Assembly: GCA_017577615.1 (NCBI GenBank)
Contig: PKRE01000001.1
Coordinates: 806,001 to 870,000 of the forward strand
Direction of reading: 5' to 3'
DNA length: 64,000 bases
Source: Gammaproteobacteria bacterium
Lineage (GTDB): Bacteria > Pseudomonadota > Gammaproteobacteria > Steroidobacterales > Steroidobacteraceae
Shown: positions 8,810 through 17,913 of the stretch, one piece after another
Position numbering within the stretch: the stretch's first letter is position 1
Layout of the letters: each line of letters begins with the position of its first letter
Translations under genes and position numbers: made by a program
The notes under the pieces: model-generated
Told to the model about the DNA's origin: nothing
Databases searched by the model: none
The model's input: only the letters and a program-made list of their open reading frames with translations

Positions 8810-9488
8810 GTCGGCTCTGAGGTCTCCGCGCGGACGGATCTATCGGATCGGGATCCTGTTCATCGGGCTTGCGCTGGGGCTGCTCGTTCATGCGCAAGCG
8901 AGCGAAAACAAACCAGTCATATTGATCGTCGGGGACAGCCTGAGCGCTGGGTACGGCATCGATGTGCAGGCCACATGGGTCGCATTGCTCGAACGCAGGC
9001 TGGTCCAGGAAGGTTACGGTTACCGCGTCGTGAATGCTAGCGCGAGCGGCGAGACGACCGGAGGTGCGCGCGCACGGTTGCCACGCGCGTTGCAAATTCA
9101 CCGTCCGCGCATCGTCGTGCTCGAGCTCGGCGGCAATGATGGTCTCAGAGGACTGCCCCTGGGACAGATCAAGGCGAATCTCGATGCCCTCATCGAGGGC
9201 TCGAAAGCAGCTGGAGCGAAGGTCGTGCTGGTCGGCATGCGCATACCCCCCAACTACGGGCCGGCGTACGCAGAACGCTTCCACGCGCTCTATGGCGAGC
9301 TCGCAAAGAAGCACGGCATCGCGCACGTCGATTTCTTCTTGGAAGGCGTGGCGCTGGATGAAACTTTGATGCAGCCGGACGGCATCCATCCTTCGGCCGC
9401 TGCGCAAGGTAAATTGCTCGACAATGTCTGGCCCGCCCTGCGCGCAACACTCGAACAAGACGCCCGCGAAAGAAGCGCAAGTAATTAG
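8802..9488 (+). CDS. tesA: Periplasmic SGNH/GDSL esterase (TesA/EstA)
   Basis: 228 residues with an N-terminal signal peptide (hydrophobic stretch IGILFIGLALGLLVHAQA). The SGNH blocks are all present: GDSLSAGYG with the nucleophile serine, the oxyanion Gly in SASGETTGG, GGNDGLRG, and DGIHPSAAAQ with the catalytic Asp and His. The enzyme hydrolyses acyl thioesters and esters in the periplasm (thioesterase I/lysophospholipase L1 type). ATG codons at 8802 and 8808 are both possible and neither has a good ribosome site. Divergent from ybbA as in E. coli; fadD follows eight bases later, linking release of fatty acid to its activation. Confidence 0.92.
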   Translation: MRMSALRSPRGRIYRIGILFIGLALGLLVHAQASENKPVILIVGDSLSAGYGIDVQATWVALLERRLVQEGYGYRVVNASASGETTGGARARLPRALQIHRPRIVVLELGGNDGLRGLPLGQIKANLDALIEGSKAAGAKVVLVGMRIPPNYGPAYAERFHALYGELAKKHGIAHVDFFLEGVALDETLMQPDGIHPSAAAQGKLLDNVWPALRATLEQDARERSASN

Positions 9489-9496
9489 GGGGACTC

Positions 9497-11215
9497 GTGG
9501 AGAAAATCTGGCTCAAGAATTACCCGCCCGGTGTACCGGCCGAGATCAACCCGGCTGAGTATCGCTCGCTCGTCGAGATCCTAGAGGAAAGTTGCCGGCA
9601 CTTTGCGGATCTGCCGGCATTCACGAGCATGGACAAGACGGTCTCGTACGCGCGGTACGACGAGCTGTCGCGGGATTTCGCTGCCTGGCTGCAAACGCAC
9701 GCGCAGCTCGAGAAGGGCGATCGCATCGCCATCATGCTGCCGAACGTGCTGCAGTATCCGATCGCGTTGTTCGGCGCGTTGCGCGCGGGGCTCACGGTCG
9801 TGAACACGAACCCGCTCTATACGGCGCGCGAGCTCGAGCATCAGCTCAAGGACTCCGGCGCCAAGGCCATCGTGATCTTGGAGAATTTCGCCCACGTCCT
9901 GGAAGAGGTCATCGATCGAACCGAGCTCGAGCACGTGATCGTGACCGCAATGGGCGACTTGCTCGATTGGCCGAAGTCCCTGCTCGTCAACGCCGTCGTC
10001 CGTCACGTTCGTAGGCAAGTCAAACCGTGGCGCTTGCCGCAGGCGATCCCGTTCAAGCACGCGCTCATCCAAGGACGCTTCGCGACGTTTCAGCCCGTAC
10101 CGCTCGATCACGAGGACTTGGCGTTTCTTCAGTACACGGGCGGAACGACGGGCTTGGCAAAGGGCGCGATGCTCACACACCGGAACATGGTCGCGAATGT
10201 GCTGCAATCCGCGTCGTGGATCGGCACCAACATCAGACCGGGCCGCGACACCATCATCACCGCCCTGCCGCTCTACCACATCTTCGCCCTCACCGCGAAT
10301 TGGAGCGTCTTCATCAAGTTCGGCGCGCACAACATTCTGATCGCCAACCCGCGCGACTTCAGCGCGTTTGTGGGCGAGCTGAAGAAATACCGCTTCAGCT
10401 ACATCAGTGGCGTGAACACGTTGTTCAACGCGCTGCTGCACACCCCTGGGTTCTCCGATGTGGACTTCAGCGAGCTGCGCATCACGCTCGGCGGCGGCAT
10501 GGCGGTGCAGCGCTCGGTCGCAGAGCACTGGAAACGTGTGACTGGCAATGTTCTGACGCAAGCCTGGGGGCTGACGGAAACCTCGCCGGCTGCGTGCATC
10601 AATCCGTTTGGAATCGATTTCAACGGTTCGATCGGGCTACCCATTCCTTCGACCGAGATCAGCATCCGCGACGAGAACGGCAACGAGCTACCCATCGGCG
10701 AAGTAGGCGAGATCTGCGTGCGCGGTCCACAAGTGATGCGTGGCTACTGGAATCAGCCGGAGGAAACAGCCGCGGTGATGTTCGACGGCTGGCTGCGCAC
10801 CGGCGACATCGGCCGCATGGACGAGCACGGTTTCGTCTATATCGAGGATCGCAAGAAGGACATGATCCTCGTATCCGGTTTCAACGTCTATCCGAACGAG
10901 GTCGAGAGCGTGGCGGCGACGCACCCAGGCGTGCTGGAAGTCGCGGCGGTCGCGCAGCCCGATGAGCGTTCGGGCGAAGTCGTGGCGCTATTCGTCGTCA
11001 AGAAGGATCCAAACGTCACGGAACAGCAGATCATCGAGCATTGCCGCAAGGAGCTGACCGGCTACAAAGTGCCGAAGCACGTGTACTTCCGCTCGGAGCT
11101 CCCCAAGTCGAACGTCGGCAAGATCTTGCGACGCGCGCTCCGCGACGAGCTGCGCAAGCAGCTCGTCGCGGAGACCGACACTACCCCGCAGCGTCGCGAT
11201 GGTACTGCGGGCTAA
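9497..11215 (+). CDS. fadD: Long-chain acyl-CoA synthetase
   Basis: 572 residues; activates fatty acids with ATP and CoA. The AMP-binding loop YTGGTTGLAKGAMLTHRN is at about 213-230, then ALPLYHIFALTANW, GLTETSP, GWLRTGDIGRMDEHGF and the linker motif DRKKDMILVSGFNVYPNEVE. The C-terminal catalytic lysine is in SNVGKILRR. The start is the GTG at 9497, preceded by AGGGGGA. It follows tesA by eight bases and is probably co-transcribed. Its last 35 bases overlap the end of the convergent hemE gene. Confidence 0.95.
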   Translation: MEKIWLKNYPPGVPAEINPAEYRSLVEILEESCRHFADLPAFTSMDKTVSYARYDELSRDFAAWLQTHAQLEKGDRIAIMLPNVLQYPIALFGALRAGLTVVNTNPLYTARELEHQLKDSGAKAIVILENFAHVLEEVIDRTELEHVIVTAMGDLLDWPKSLLVNAVVRHVRRQVKPWRLPQAIPFKHALIQGRFATFQPVPLDHEDLAFLQYTGGTTGLAKGAMLTHRNMVANVLQSASWIGTNIRPGRDTIITALPLYHIFALTANWSVFIKFGAHNILIANPRDFSAFVGELKKYRFSYISGVNTLFNALLHTPGFSDVDFSELRITLGGGMAVQRSVAEHWKRVTGNVLTQAWGLTETSPAACINPFGIDFNGSIGLPIPSTEISIRDENGNELPIGEVGEICVRGPQVMRGYWNQPEETAAVMFDGWLRTGDIGRMDEHGFVYIEDRKKDMILVSGFNVYPNEVESVAATHPGVLEVAAVAQPDERSGEVVALFVVKKDPNVTEQQIIEHCRKELTGYKVPKHVYFRSELPKSNVGKILRRALRDELRKQLVAETDTTPQRRDGTAG

Positions 11216-12248
11216 GCTCGTGCACGGCAGCGATCATTGCGGCCACGTGCTCTGGCGGCACACCCGGATGGATACCGTGGCCGAGGTTGAATACATGGCC
11301 GTGGCCGTGCCCGTAGCTCGCGAGCACACGCGCAACCTCTTCGCGAATGCGTGTCGGCTTGGCATACAGACAATTCGGATCGAGGTTGCCTTGTAGCGCC
11401 ACTCGGTCCGCGACCGCAGCGCGTGCGTCGCGGAGGTCGGTCGTCCAATCCACTCCGAGCGCGTCGCAACCTGTATCGGCCATCGCCGCCAGCCAGGCGC
11501 CACCTCCCTTCGTGAAGAGAATCACCGGCACGCGCCGTCCCTCGTGCTCGCGCGTCAGACCACTGACGATCCGCGCCATGTAATCGAGCGAGAACGTCCG
11601 ATACTGTGCCGGCGTCAGAACGCCGCCCCACGTATCGAAGAGCATGACGGCTTGCGCTCCCGCAGCGATCTGCGCGTTGAGATATGCGCAGGTGCTCTTG
11701 GTGAGAAGGTCGAGCAGCGCATGCAACGTCTGCGGCTCGTCATACATCATTCGCTTGATGATCGAGAATTCGCGCGAGCTGCCGCCCTCGACCATGTAGG
11801 TGGCGACAGTCCAGGGGCTGCCTGCAAAGCCGATCAGGGGCACGCGACCTTGGAGCTCACGGCGGATGAGACGCACCGCATCCATCACATAGCGCAGCTC
11901 CGTCTCGGGGTCGGGAACACCCAAGCGCTCGACGTCCTGCTTCGAGCGCACAGGCCGCTCGATACGCGGACCTTCGCCCGTCTCGAAAGTAAGACCAAGT
12001 CCCAGCGCATAGGGGATGACCAAGATATCCGAGAACAGGATCGCAGCATCCAGCGGGTAACGCTCGATGGGCTGCAACGTGACCTCGCAGGCCAGCTCCG
12101 GCGTGGTGCAGAGCTTTAAGAAGCTGCCGGCGCGGGCGCGCGTGGCCCGATACTCCGGCAGGTAACGGCCTGCCTGACGCATCATCCACACGGGAGTGCG
12201 TTCGACCGGCTGGCGTAGCAGCGCGCGCAACAACAAATCGTTCTTCAA
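11181..12248 (-). CDS. hemE: Uroporphyrinogen decarboxylase
   Basis: Converts uroporphyrinogen III to coproporphyrinogen III in haem synthesis. The active-site segment MMRQAGRYLPEYR lies near the N-terminus, GFAGSPWTVATYMVEG in the middle and NLGHGIHPGVPPEHV at the end. The frame is open to a GTG at 12290, but the TTG at 12248 is preferred: GGAGG lies 7-9 bases upstream, and the product then starts LKNDLLLRALLRQPVERTP like other HemE proteins (355 residues). The 3' end overlaps fadD by 35 bases in convergent orientation. Confidence 0.93.
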   Translation of the reverse strand: MKNDLLLRALLRQPVERTPVWMMRQAGRYLPEYRATRARAGSFLKLCTTPELACEVTLQPIERYPLDAAILFSDILVIPYALGLGLTFETGEGPRIERPVRSKQDVERLGVPDPETELRYVMDAVRLIRRELQGRVPLIGFAGSPWTVATYMVEGGSSREFSIIKRMMYDEPQTLHALLDLLTKSTCAYLNAQIAAGAQAVMLFDTWGGVLTPAQYRTFSLDYMARIVSGLTREHEGRRVPVILFTKGGGAWLAAMADTGCDALGVDWTTDLRDARAAVADRVALQGNLDPNCLYAKPTRIREEVARVLASYGHGHGHVFNLGHGIHPGVPPEHVAAMIAAVHELSPQYHRDAAG

Positions 12249-12301
12249 CGAGCCGTCCTCCGCGAAAGTGCAACGACTATTGTCGCACACGTGCGCGAGG
12301 A

Positions 12302-13459
12302 TCAGCTGCGTTTGGCAGGATCGAACAAGCGTTCGTACTCTTCGATCGCGTAGCGATCCGTCATGCCTGCAATGTAGTCCGCGACCGCACGCGCCCGTCC
12401 TGCTTCTCCCGATTCGGCTTCCATGCGTCTGGCCGCCGCATGGTGCTCGGGCGGCAGCAGCTCCGGCCGTGAGAAGAAGGTGTCGAACAAACTGCGTATG
12501 ACTTGTCGCGCCTTGTTCGTCATGCGCAGGACGCGGTAATGCAGATATACGCGCTCGCGCAGAAAGCGCTTCAGCTGCTGATGCTCGGCTGCAACGGTGT
12601 CGCTGAAGGACACCAGCGGCTCCGACAAGGCGCGCACTGCCTCGATGTCCGCGGGATTGACGTCACGAATGCGTTGCGCGGTCGTCTCGATGAGGTCCAC
12701 GACGACGTGGTTGATCATGCGCCGCACGATCTCATGGATGAGTCGGCGACCGCTCAACTGCGGATGCAGCGTCACGACGGTGTGGTGCTCACGCGCGAAG
12801 ACCGGCAGCTCGAGCAACTCGCTGATCTCGATCAGACCGGCACGTAAGCCGTCGTCGACATCGTGATTGTTGTAGGCAATCTCGTCGGCAATGTTTGCGA
12901 CCTGAGCCTCGAGCGAGGGCTGTTGGCGCTTAATGAAGCGCTCGCCAAGCTCGCCGAGCTGGCGCGCGTTGTTCAACGAGCAATGCTTGAGAATACCCTC
13001 GCGCGTCTCGAACGTGAGGTTCAATCCCGGGAACGAGCCGTAACGCTCCTCGAGCTCGTCGACGACTCTGAGCGATTGCAGATTGTGCTCGAAGCCGCCA
13101 TAAGCACGCATACACTCGTTGAGCGCGTCCTGGCCGGCGTGACCGAAGGGCGTGTGGCCGAGATCGTGCGCGAGACAGATGGCTTCGACCAGCGTCTCGT
13201 TGAGCGCGAGCGCGCGAGCGATCGTGCGGGCGATTTGCGCGACTTCGATGCTGTGCGTGAGCCGCGTACGGTACAGGTCCCCCTCGTGGTTGACGAAGAC
13301 CTGGGTCTTGTAGACGAGACGTCGGAACGCGGTGGAATGAATGATGCGGTCGCGGTCGCGCTGGAACTCACTGCGAAAGGCCGGAGGCGGCTCGGGGTAA
13401 CGACGGCCACGCGTGCGTGAATCGTGAGCGGCGTATGGTGCGAGAGGCGAGGAAGTCAT
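12302..13459 (-). CDS. dgt: dGTPase-like HD-domain triphosphohydrolase
   Basis: 385 residues of the Dgt-like family that removes triphosphate from deoxynucleotides in the cytoplasm. The HD signature is clear: RLTHSIEVAQIARTIARAL gives the first His and AICLAHDLGHTPFGHAG the HD pair and downstream His. RIIHSTAFRRLVYKTQVF near the N-terminus and the C-terminal helical part (HYRVLRMTNKARQVI) are typical of the family. The length fits the shorter 'dGTPase-like' subgroup rather than the ~500-residue E. coli enzyme. The gene starts 29 bases behind aroB on the same strand. Confidence 0.92.
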   Translation of the reverse strand: MTSSPLAPYAAHDSRTRGRRYPEPPPAFRSEFQRDRDRIIHSTAFRRLVYKTQVFVNHEGDLYRTRLTHSIEVAQIARTIARALALNETLVEAICLAHDLGHTPFGHAGQDALNECMRAYGGFEHNLQSLRVVDELEERYGSFPGLNLTFETREGILKHCSLNNARQLGELGERFIKRQQPSLEAQVANIADEIAYNNHDVDDGLRAGLIEISELLELPVFAREHHTVVTLHPQLSGRRLIHEIVRRMINHVVVDLIETTAQRIRDVNPADIEAVRALSEPLVSFSDTVAAEHQQLKRFLRERVYLHYRVLRMTNKARQVIRSLFDTFFSRPELLPPEHHAAARRMEAESGEAGRARAVADYIAGMTDRYAIEEYERLFDPAKRS

Positions 13460-13488
13460 GGCATCCGCTGCATGGTCCGGCTCGTCCG

Positions 13489-14583
13489 TTATTCGAAATG
13501 ATCCGCGAGCGTGGCATCGAGCACTTCGGGCGGATAATCGCCGACCACATCGGCCTTACCCAAAGCTCGCAGCAACACCAGACGTATGCGACCGTCGAGC
13601 ACTTTCTTGTCCATGCCCATGAGCGCGCGCGCGCGCGCCGCGCCGATTTTCGGCGCTTGCGTTGGCAGCGCGAGGCGAGCCAGCAAGTCGACTGCTCGCT
13701 CGCGGTCCTGAGCGGAGATCCAGCCGAGACGCGCGGATAGATCCGCGGCAATGCACATCCCTGCTGCAACCGCCTCGCCGTGCAGCCAGGCGTCGTAGCC
13801 CGTGGCGGTCTCGATGGCATGCCCGAATGTATGGCCCAGATTCAAGATGGCACGCAAACCGCTTTCACGCTCGTCCGCCGCGACGACCAGCGCCTTGATC
13901 TCGCACGAGCGCTGCACGGCGTAGCTGATGGCCGACTCGTCGCGCTTCGCCAGCGCATCGGCTTCCCGCTCGAGCCATGCCAGGAAATCGGCATCGTAGA
14001 TCAAGCCGTACTTGACCACCTCCGCCAGCCCCGCCCGATACTCCCGCTCCGAGAGCGTGCGCAGCGTGGAGATGTCCGCGATCACGCAGCGCGGCTGATG
14101 AAAGGCGCCGATCATGTTCTTGCCTCGCGGATGATTGACGCCCGTCTTGCCGCCGACCGACGAGTCGACTTGGGCAAGCAGGGTGGTGGGCACTTGAACG
14201 TAATCGATACCACGCTGGTAACAGGCCGCTGCAAAGCCCGCCATGTCGCCGACCACGCCGCCGCCGAGCGCGAGCACGGCGGAATCCCGGTTCATGCGCG
14301 CCTCGATCAATGCATCGAAGATGCGCGAGAGAGTTTGCAGCGTCTTGTGTTGCTCGCCGTCGGGCAGGATCACATGTGCAACACGCCGGGAGCCGAGCGC
14401 GCGCTCCAGCGTTGCGAGATAGAGCGGTGCGATCGTCTCGTTGGTGACGATGAGGGCACTGCGCGCCCGCACGTGCGCGTCGACGAGCGAGCCATCCGCG
14501 AGCAGCCCGCTGCCGATGAGAATGGGATAGCTGCGCTCGCCCAATGAGATGTCGACGCGCTTGTGTACGGGCACTTCGCTCAT
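13489..14583 (-). CDS. aroB: 3-dehydroquinate synthase
   Basis: 364 residues; second step of the shikimate pathway, converting DAHP to 3-dehydroquinate with NAD and a divalent metal. The diagnostic run is GGGVVGDMAGFAAACYQRG followed by VQVPTTLLAQVDSSVGGKTG and NHPRGKNMIGAFHQP. Metal ligands appear in LAEVVKYG (Glu), LNLGHTFGHAIE (His) and HGEAVAAGM (His). It overlaps aroK by one base and is downstream of it, the standard aroK-aroB order behind pilQ. Confidence 0.96.
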   Translation of the reverse strand: MSEVPVHKRVDISLGERSYPILIGSGLLADGSLVDAHVRARSALIVTNETIAPLYLATLERALGSRRVAHVILPDGEQHKTLQTLSRIFDALIEARMNRDSAVLALGGGVVGDMAGFAAACYQRGIDYVQVPTTLLAQVDSSVGGKTGVNHPRGKNMIGAFHQPRCVIADISTLRTLSEREYRAGLAEVVKYGLIYDADFLAWLEREADALAKRDESAISYAVQRSCEIKALVVAADERESGLRAILNLGHTFGHAIETATGYDAWLHGEAVAAGMCIAADLSARLGWISAQDRERAVDLLARLALPTQAPKIGAARARALMGMDKKVLDGRIRLVLLRALGKADVVGDYPPEVLDATLADHFE

Positions 14584-15113
14584 CAGCTCGGCATCTCCTT
14601 CAGCTTGCGAATGATCTCATCAGCGACGGCACGCACCTGTCGCCCGTCGGTCTCGACCGTGATGTTCGCGATTGAGCGGTACAGTGGCAAGCGATGCGCC
14701 ATCAGCTCGCGCAGCGTGCCTTCTGGATCCGGGGTGTTGAGGAGCGGACGGTGTCTGCTGTGGCGGGTCCGCTCGAGCTGTTGCTCGACGCTGGTGTGCA
14801 AGTAGACGACACAGCCGCGCTGAACCAAACGTTCGCGATTCTCGGGCCTCAATACGGCCCCGCCACCGGTCGCGACGACGACCCCGCGGAGCTGCGTCAG
14901 GGCATCTATGACCTCGCACTCTCGCTCGCGAAAACCGGCCTCGCCTTCTTTCTCGAAGATGTACGGGATGTCGACGCCGGTCCGGTGCTCGATTTCAGCG
15001 TCGCTGTCGTAGAAATCGAGATGCAGCAGCCGGGCCAGCTGACGCCCGACTGCGGTCTTCCCGGAGCCCATGGGGCCGATGAGAAAGATGTTACGAGTGC
15101 ACGCGGGGCTCAT
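14583..15113 (-). CDS. aroK: Shikimate kinase
   Basis: 176 residues; phosphorylates shikimate at the 3-hydroxyl using ATP. Walker A is GPMGSGKTAVG (about 13-23). The substrate region has FYDSDAEIEHRTG, FREREC and GGGAVLRPENR, and the lid contains RTRHSRHRPLL. It is separated from pilQ by 71 bases containing a strong terminator hairpin, so aroK probably has its own promoter or depends on read-through. aroB overlaps its last base. Confidence 0.95.
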   Translation of the reverse strand: MSPACTRNIFLIGPMGSGKTAVGRQLARLLHLDFYDSDAEIEHRTGVDIPYIFEKEGEAGFRERECEVIDALTQLRGVVVATGGGAVLRPENRERLVQRGCVVYLHTSVEQQLERTRHSRHRPLLNTPDPEGTLRELMAHRLPLYRSIANITVETDGRQVRAVADEIIRKLKEMPS

Positions 15114-15126
15114 GATGTGCGCGCAC

Positions 15127-15159
15127 TATAAACGAAAGCGGCCGCCCGGAGGCGGCCGC
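15127..15159 (-). terminator. Rho-independent terminator between pilQ and aroK
   Basis: A perfect 9-bp GC-only stem (15138-15146 pairing with 15151-15159) closes a CGGA loop. On the minus strand it is followed by TTTCGTTTATA. It lies 26 bases after the pilQ stop, so it should end the pilMNOPQ transcript before aroK. Confidence 0.75.
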
Positions 15160-15184
15160 CGCGAATCTCGCCAGCTGCGTCCTA

Positions 15185-17347
15185 TCAATACAGGTTGGCG
15201 CCCTCACGCAGAATGCGCGGGGTGACGAAGATCAGCAGCTCGCGCTTATCGTCGCTGTAGCTGGTCTGTTTGAACAGACGACCGAGGATCGGCACATCAC
15301 CCAGCAACGGCACCTTGTTCTCGGCGTTACGACGCTCGGTCTCGAGGATGCCGCCCAGCACGACCGTCTGGCCGTCGTTGACGAGCACTTGGGTCACGAT
15401 CTCGCGTGTATCGATGCTGGGCACGAAGCCGCCGGTTGCGCTCGGAACGAGCTCGCCGACACTGTCCTTGGCCACGGTAAGATCGAGGATCACGCGATTG
15501 TCCGGCGTGATCTGTGGCGTGACCTTGAGGCTCAGTACGGCCTTCTTGAACTGCGTCGTCGTGGCGCCGCTGGATGCCGACTCCTGATACGGGATCTCGA
15601 CACCCTGCTCGATGGTCGCTTCTCGCTGATTTGCCGTGATCAGCCGCGGGGCAGAGATGATCTCGCCTCGACCCTCTGCCTGCGCAGCTGACAGCTCCAG
15701 GTCGACGATGTAGTCGGAGTCGAGCAGCGTCAGCGCGAACCGGCCGGCGGGCGTCGAGGCTGGCAGGTTCACCATGTAGCGGGTGTCAGGATCGCCGAGC
15801 ACAAACCCGGGTGTACCGCGCGGATCCGGGGAACGGCGCGTGAGATCGTATTCGTCGTCCTCGTTCACATACGGGCTGCCACCGATGATGCCGCCGCCGT
15901 CGCTGCCGCCGTGATCGAAGGCCGCAGTCACACCGAACCGCACGCCCAAGTCACGCGCGAAGTCCTCTCGCACAATGACGATACGCGCCTCGATCATGAC
16001 CTGGCGCACCGGAATGTCGAGCGTCGCTACCAACCGCCGAATGTCGGCGAGACGCTCGGCCGTATCCTGCAGCAGCAGCGTGTTCGTGCGCTCGTCGATC
16101 GCGACACTGCCGCGCTCGGAAAGTAGCGAGTTGTTGGCACCCGATTTGATGAGAGCAGCCAGATCGCTCGCCTTCGCATAGTTGACTTGCAGGTACTCCG
16201 TGCGCAGTGGCGCCAGCTCCTGCACTTGAGCGCGCGCCGTCAGCAGCTCGCGCTCGCGCGCGGCGATCTCGGCCGCCGGCGCGACATACATGACGTTGCC
16301 CTCGCGCCGCATATCGAGGCCTTTCGTGCGCATCACGATGTCGAGCGCTTGATCCCACGGCACGTTGTGCAGCCGCAGCGTCACGTTACCAGTGACGCTA
16401 TCGCTGATGACCATGTTCTGGCCGCTCGTGTCAGCGAGCAGCTGGAGCACTGCGCGGGTTTCGATGTCCTGGAAGTTCAGGGTCAGCCGCTCGCCGGTGT
16501 ACTCGCGCTCGTCCTGAAGCTCGGGAGGCAGCTTTACGACCGGCTTGACCTCAATCGTGTACACGTTGTCCGACTGGTAGGCAAGCTGCTCGTAGTCTCC
16601 GGAAGCTGCAATCACCAGGCGAGTGCCGTCTGCCACCCGCATGACGTCCACGGTGTTCACCGGGGTAGCAAAGTCGGTCACATCGAGCCGCTGCATGAGC
16701 GACTCGGGCAGATGCGTCTTGGGGAAGTTGACCACGATCCGGCCGCCTTCCTGACGCAGATCGGCAGCTGCCCTGGAGCTGGAGAGCTCGACGATGACGC
16801 GCCCGGACCCGTCGCTGCCGCGGCGAAAATCGACGTTCTGCACGGCGTTCGTGCCCGACTGTGGCGCTGCTGCCTGTGCAGGTGCGGCCGCCGCCAAGCG
16901 CGTCGCTGCGCCCCCGCCCACAGTGACGAGGATGGTGTTGCCGCGAACCTCGGTCTCGTAGGGGACGAGGTTGTCGAGGTTGAGCACGACACGCGTGCGG
17001 CCGTTCGCCTCGGCAACGTTCACTGTGTCGATCACACCGCGCTTGACGTCGATGCGACGGGAAGGCAGCGCGATGGACGTATTCGGCAGGTCCAACGCGA
17101 TACGCGCTGGATTGTCGACGGTGAATGTGAGCGGAGTCGGCGCTGGATCGCTCAAGCGCAACGTGAGCTGCACGTTGTTACCCGCCAGAACGCTCGTCTC
17201 GATGCTCTCGAGTCGGTTCGTCACTTGAGCGTGCGACGCCTGCACCCCGAGCAAGAGCGCAGCCAGGAACAAAGTGATCCGCTCGATCGAGCGATGTCGC
17301 CCGCGGCGCCACACAGTCACAGGCTTCGAAGACATTGAGCACGACAT
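15185..17347 (-). CDS. pilQ: Type IV pilus secretin PilQ
   Basis: 720-residue outer-membrane secretin, the exit channel of the type IVa pilus. After a signal peptide (cleavage near ASHAQ, about residue 40) come two AMIN domains that bind peptidoglycan (about 45-145 and 170-275). A STN/N0 domain (about 285-350, LNFQDIETRAVLQLLAD) and an N1 domain follow, then the secretin beta-barrel region with VPLLGDVPILGRLFK and the end motif LLIFVTPRIL. Preceded by GGGAGAAAGTAAGA before the ATG. Last gene of pilMNOPQ. Confidence 0.96.
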   Translation of the reverse strand: MSCSMSSKPVTVWRRGRHRSIERITLFLAALLLGVQASHAQVTNRLESIETSVLAGNNVQLTLRLSDPAPTPLTFTVDNPARIALDLPNTSIALPSRRIDVKRGVIDTVNVAEANGRTRVVLNLDNLVPYETEVRGNTILVTVGGGAATRLAAAAPAQAAAPQSGTNAVQNVDFRRGSDGSGRVIVELSSSRAAADLRQEGGRIVVNFPKTHLPESLMQRLDVTDFATPVNTVDVMRVADGTRLVIAASGDYEQLAYQSDNVYTIEVKPVVKLPPELQDEREYTGERLTLNFQDIETRAVLQLLADTSGQNMVISDSVTGNVTLRLHNVPWDQALDIVMRTKGLDMRREGNVMYVAPAAEIAARERELLTARAQVQELAPLRTEYLQVNYAKASDLAALIKSGANNSLLSERGSVAIDERTNTLLLQDTAERLADIRRLVATLDIPVRQVMIEARIVIVREDFARDLGVRFGVTAAFDHGGSDGGGIIGGSPYVNEDDEYDLTRRSPDPRGTPGFVLGDPDTRYMVNLPASTPAGRFALTLLDSDYIVDLELSAAQAEGRGEIISAPRLITANQREATIEQGVEIPYQESASSGATTTQFKKAVLSLKVTPQITPDNRVILDLTVAKDSVGELVPSATGGFVPSIDTREIVTQVLVNDGQTVVLGGILETERRNAENKVPLLGDVPILGRLFKQTSYSDDKRELLIFVTPRILREGANLY

Positions 17348-17366
17348 TCTTACTTTCTCCCTGGGA

Positions 17367-17876
17367 TCACTCAGCCAGCGCCAGCGCCGCCGGACGCTCG
17401 ATGTATCCGCCGAGACCGTCGGGTACGATCTCGATGATCGATATTCTCGTGTCCGTAATGCTCACGATGCGACCGTCGTTCTGCCCGATGTAGTTACCCG
17501 GCAGCACGCGGTGGACCAGGCCGTCTTTACCTTGTACGAGCCCGTAGTGGCGCCCCTGCAGCTGCAACGTGCCGACCATACGCAGCGTGTCGAGGGGGAA
17601 CTGCTCGAGGAATTCGCGTGGACGCTTCGTATCCGGTCGCACCGCGTTGGCGACGTCGCTACGGACTGGCGCGCTGGGCACGAACGGCGAGCGCAACGAG
17701 CTCGCCTGATAAACAAAGGCCTCGTACGGCTTGATCTCCGGCAACGGCTCGATTCGTTCGCCAGGACGATTCTTGATCTCCTCGACCTGTCGTCGAAGCT
17801 CCTCCATGTCGCTTGCACAGCCGCCCAGGAGAAGCAGCACAGCGAGAGCGAACGGAATCGATCTGATGACTGACAT
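17367..17876 (-). CDS. pilP: Type IV pilus lipoprotein PilP
   Basis: 169 residues. The ATG at 17876 gives a short lipoprotein signal ending LLLLGGC, so the protein is lipid-anchored in the inner membrane. The mature part has a flexible linker, then the PilP HR domain (about 85-165) with LRMVGTLQLQGRHYGLVQ, VLPGNYIGQNDGRI and ERPAALALAE. It links the PilN-PilO inner-membrane frame to PilQ. A GTG at 17909, four bases after the pilO stop, is a possible but less likely start. Confidence 0.93.
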   Translation of the reverse strand: MSVIRSIPFALAVLLLLGGCASDMEELRRQVEEIKNRPGERIEPLPEIKPYEAFVYQASSLRSPFVPSAPVRSDVANAVRPDTKRPREFLEQFPLDTLRMVGTLQLQGRHYGLVQGKDGLVHRVLPGNYIGQNDGRIVSITDTRISIIEIVPDGLGGYIERPAALALAE

Positions 17877-17913
17877 GGCTGTCCGGTTGTTGGTTCTTGA
17901 GCGAAGCACTGCG

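Noticed and set aside
9581..10561. A 326-codon minus-strand open frame
   Set aside because: Antisense shadow of fadD.
16187..17338. A 383-codon plus-strand open frame
   Set aside because: Antisense shadow of pilQ with His/Arg-rich composition.
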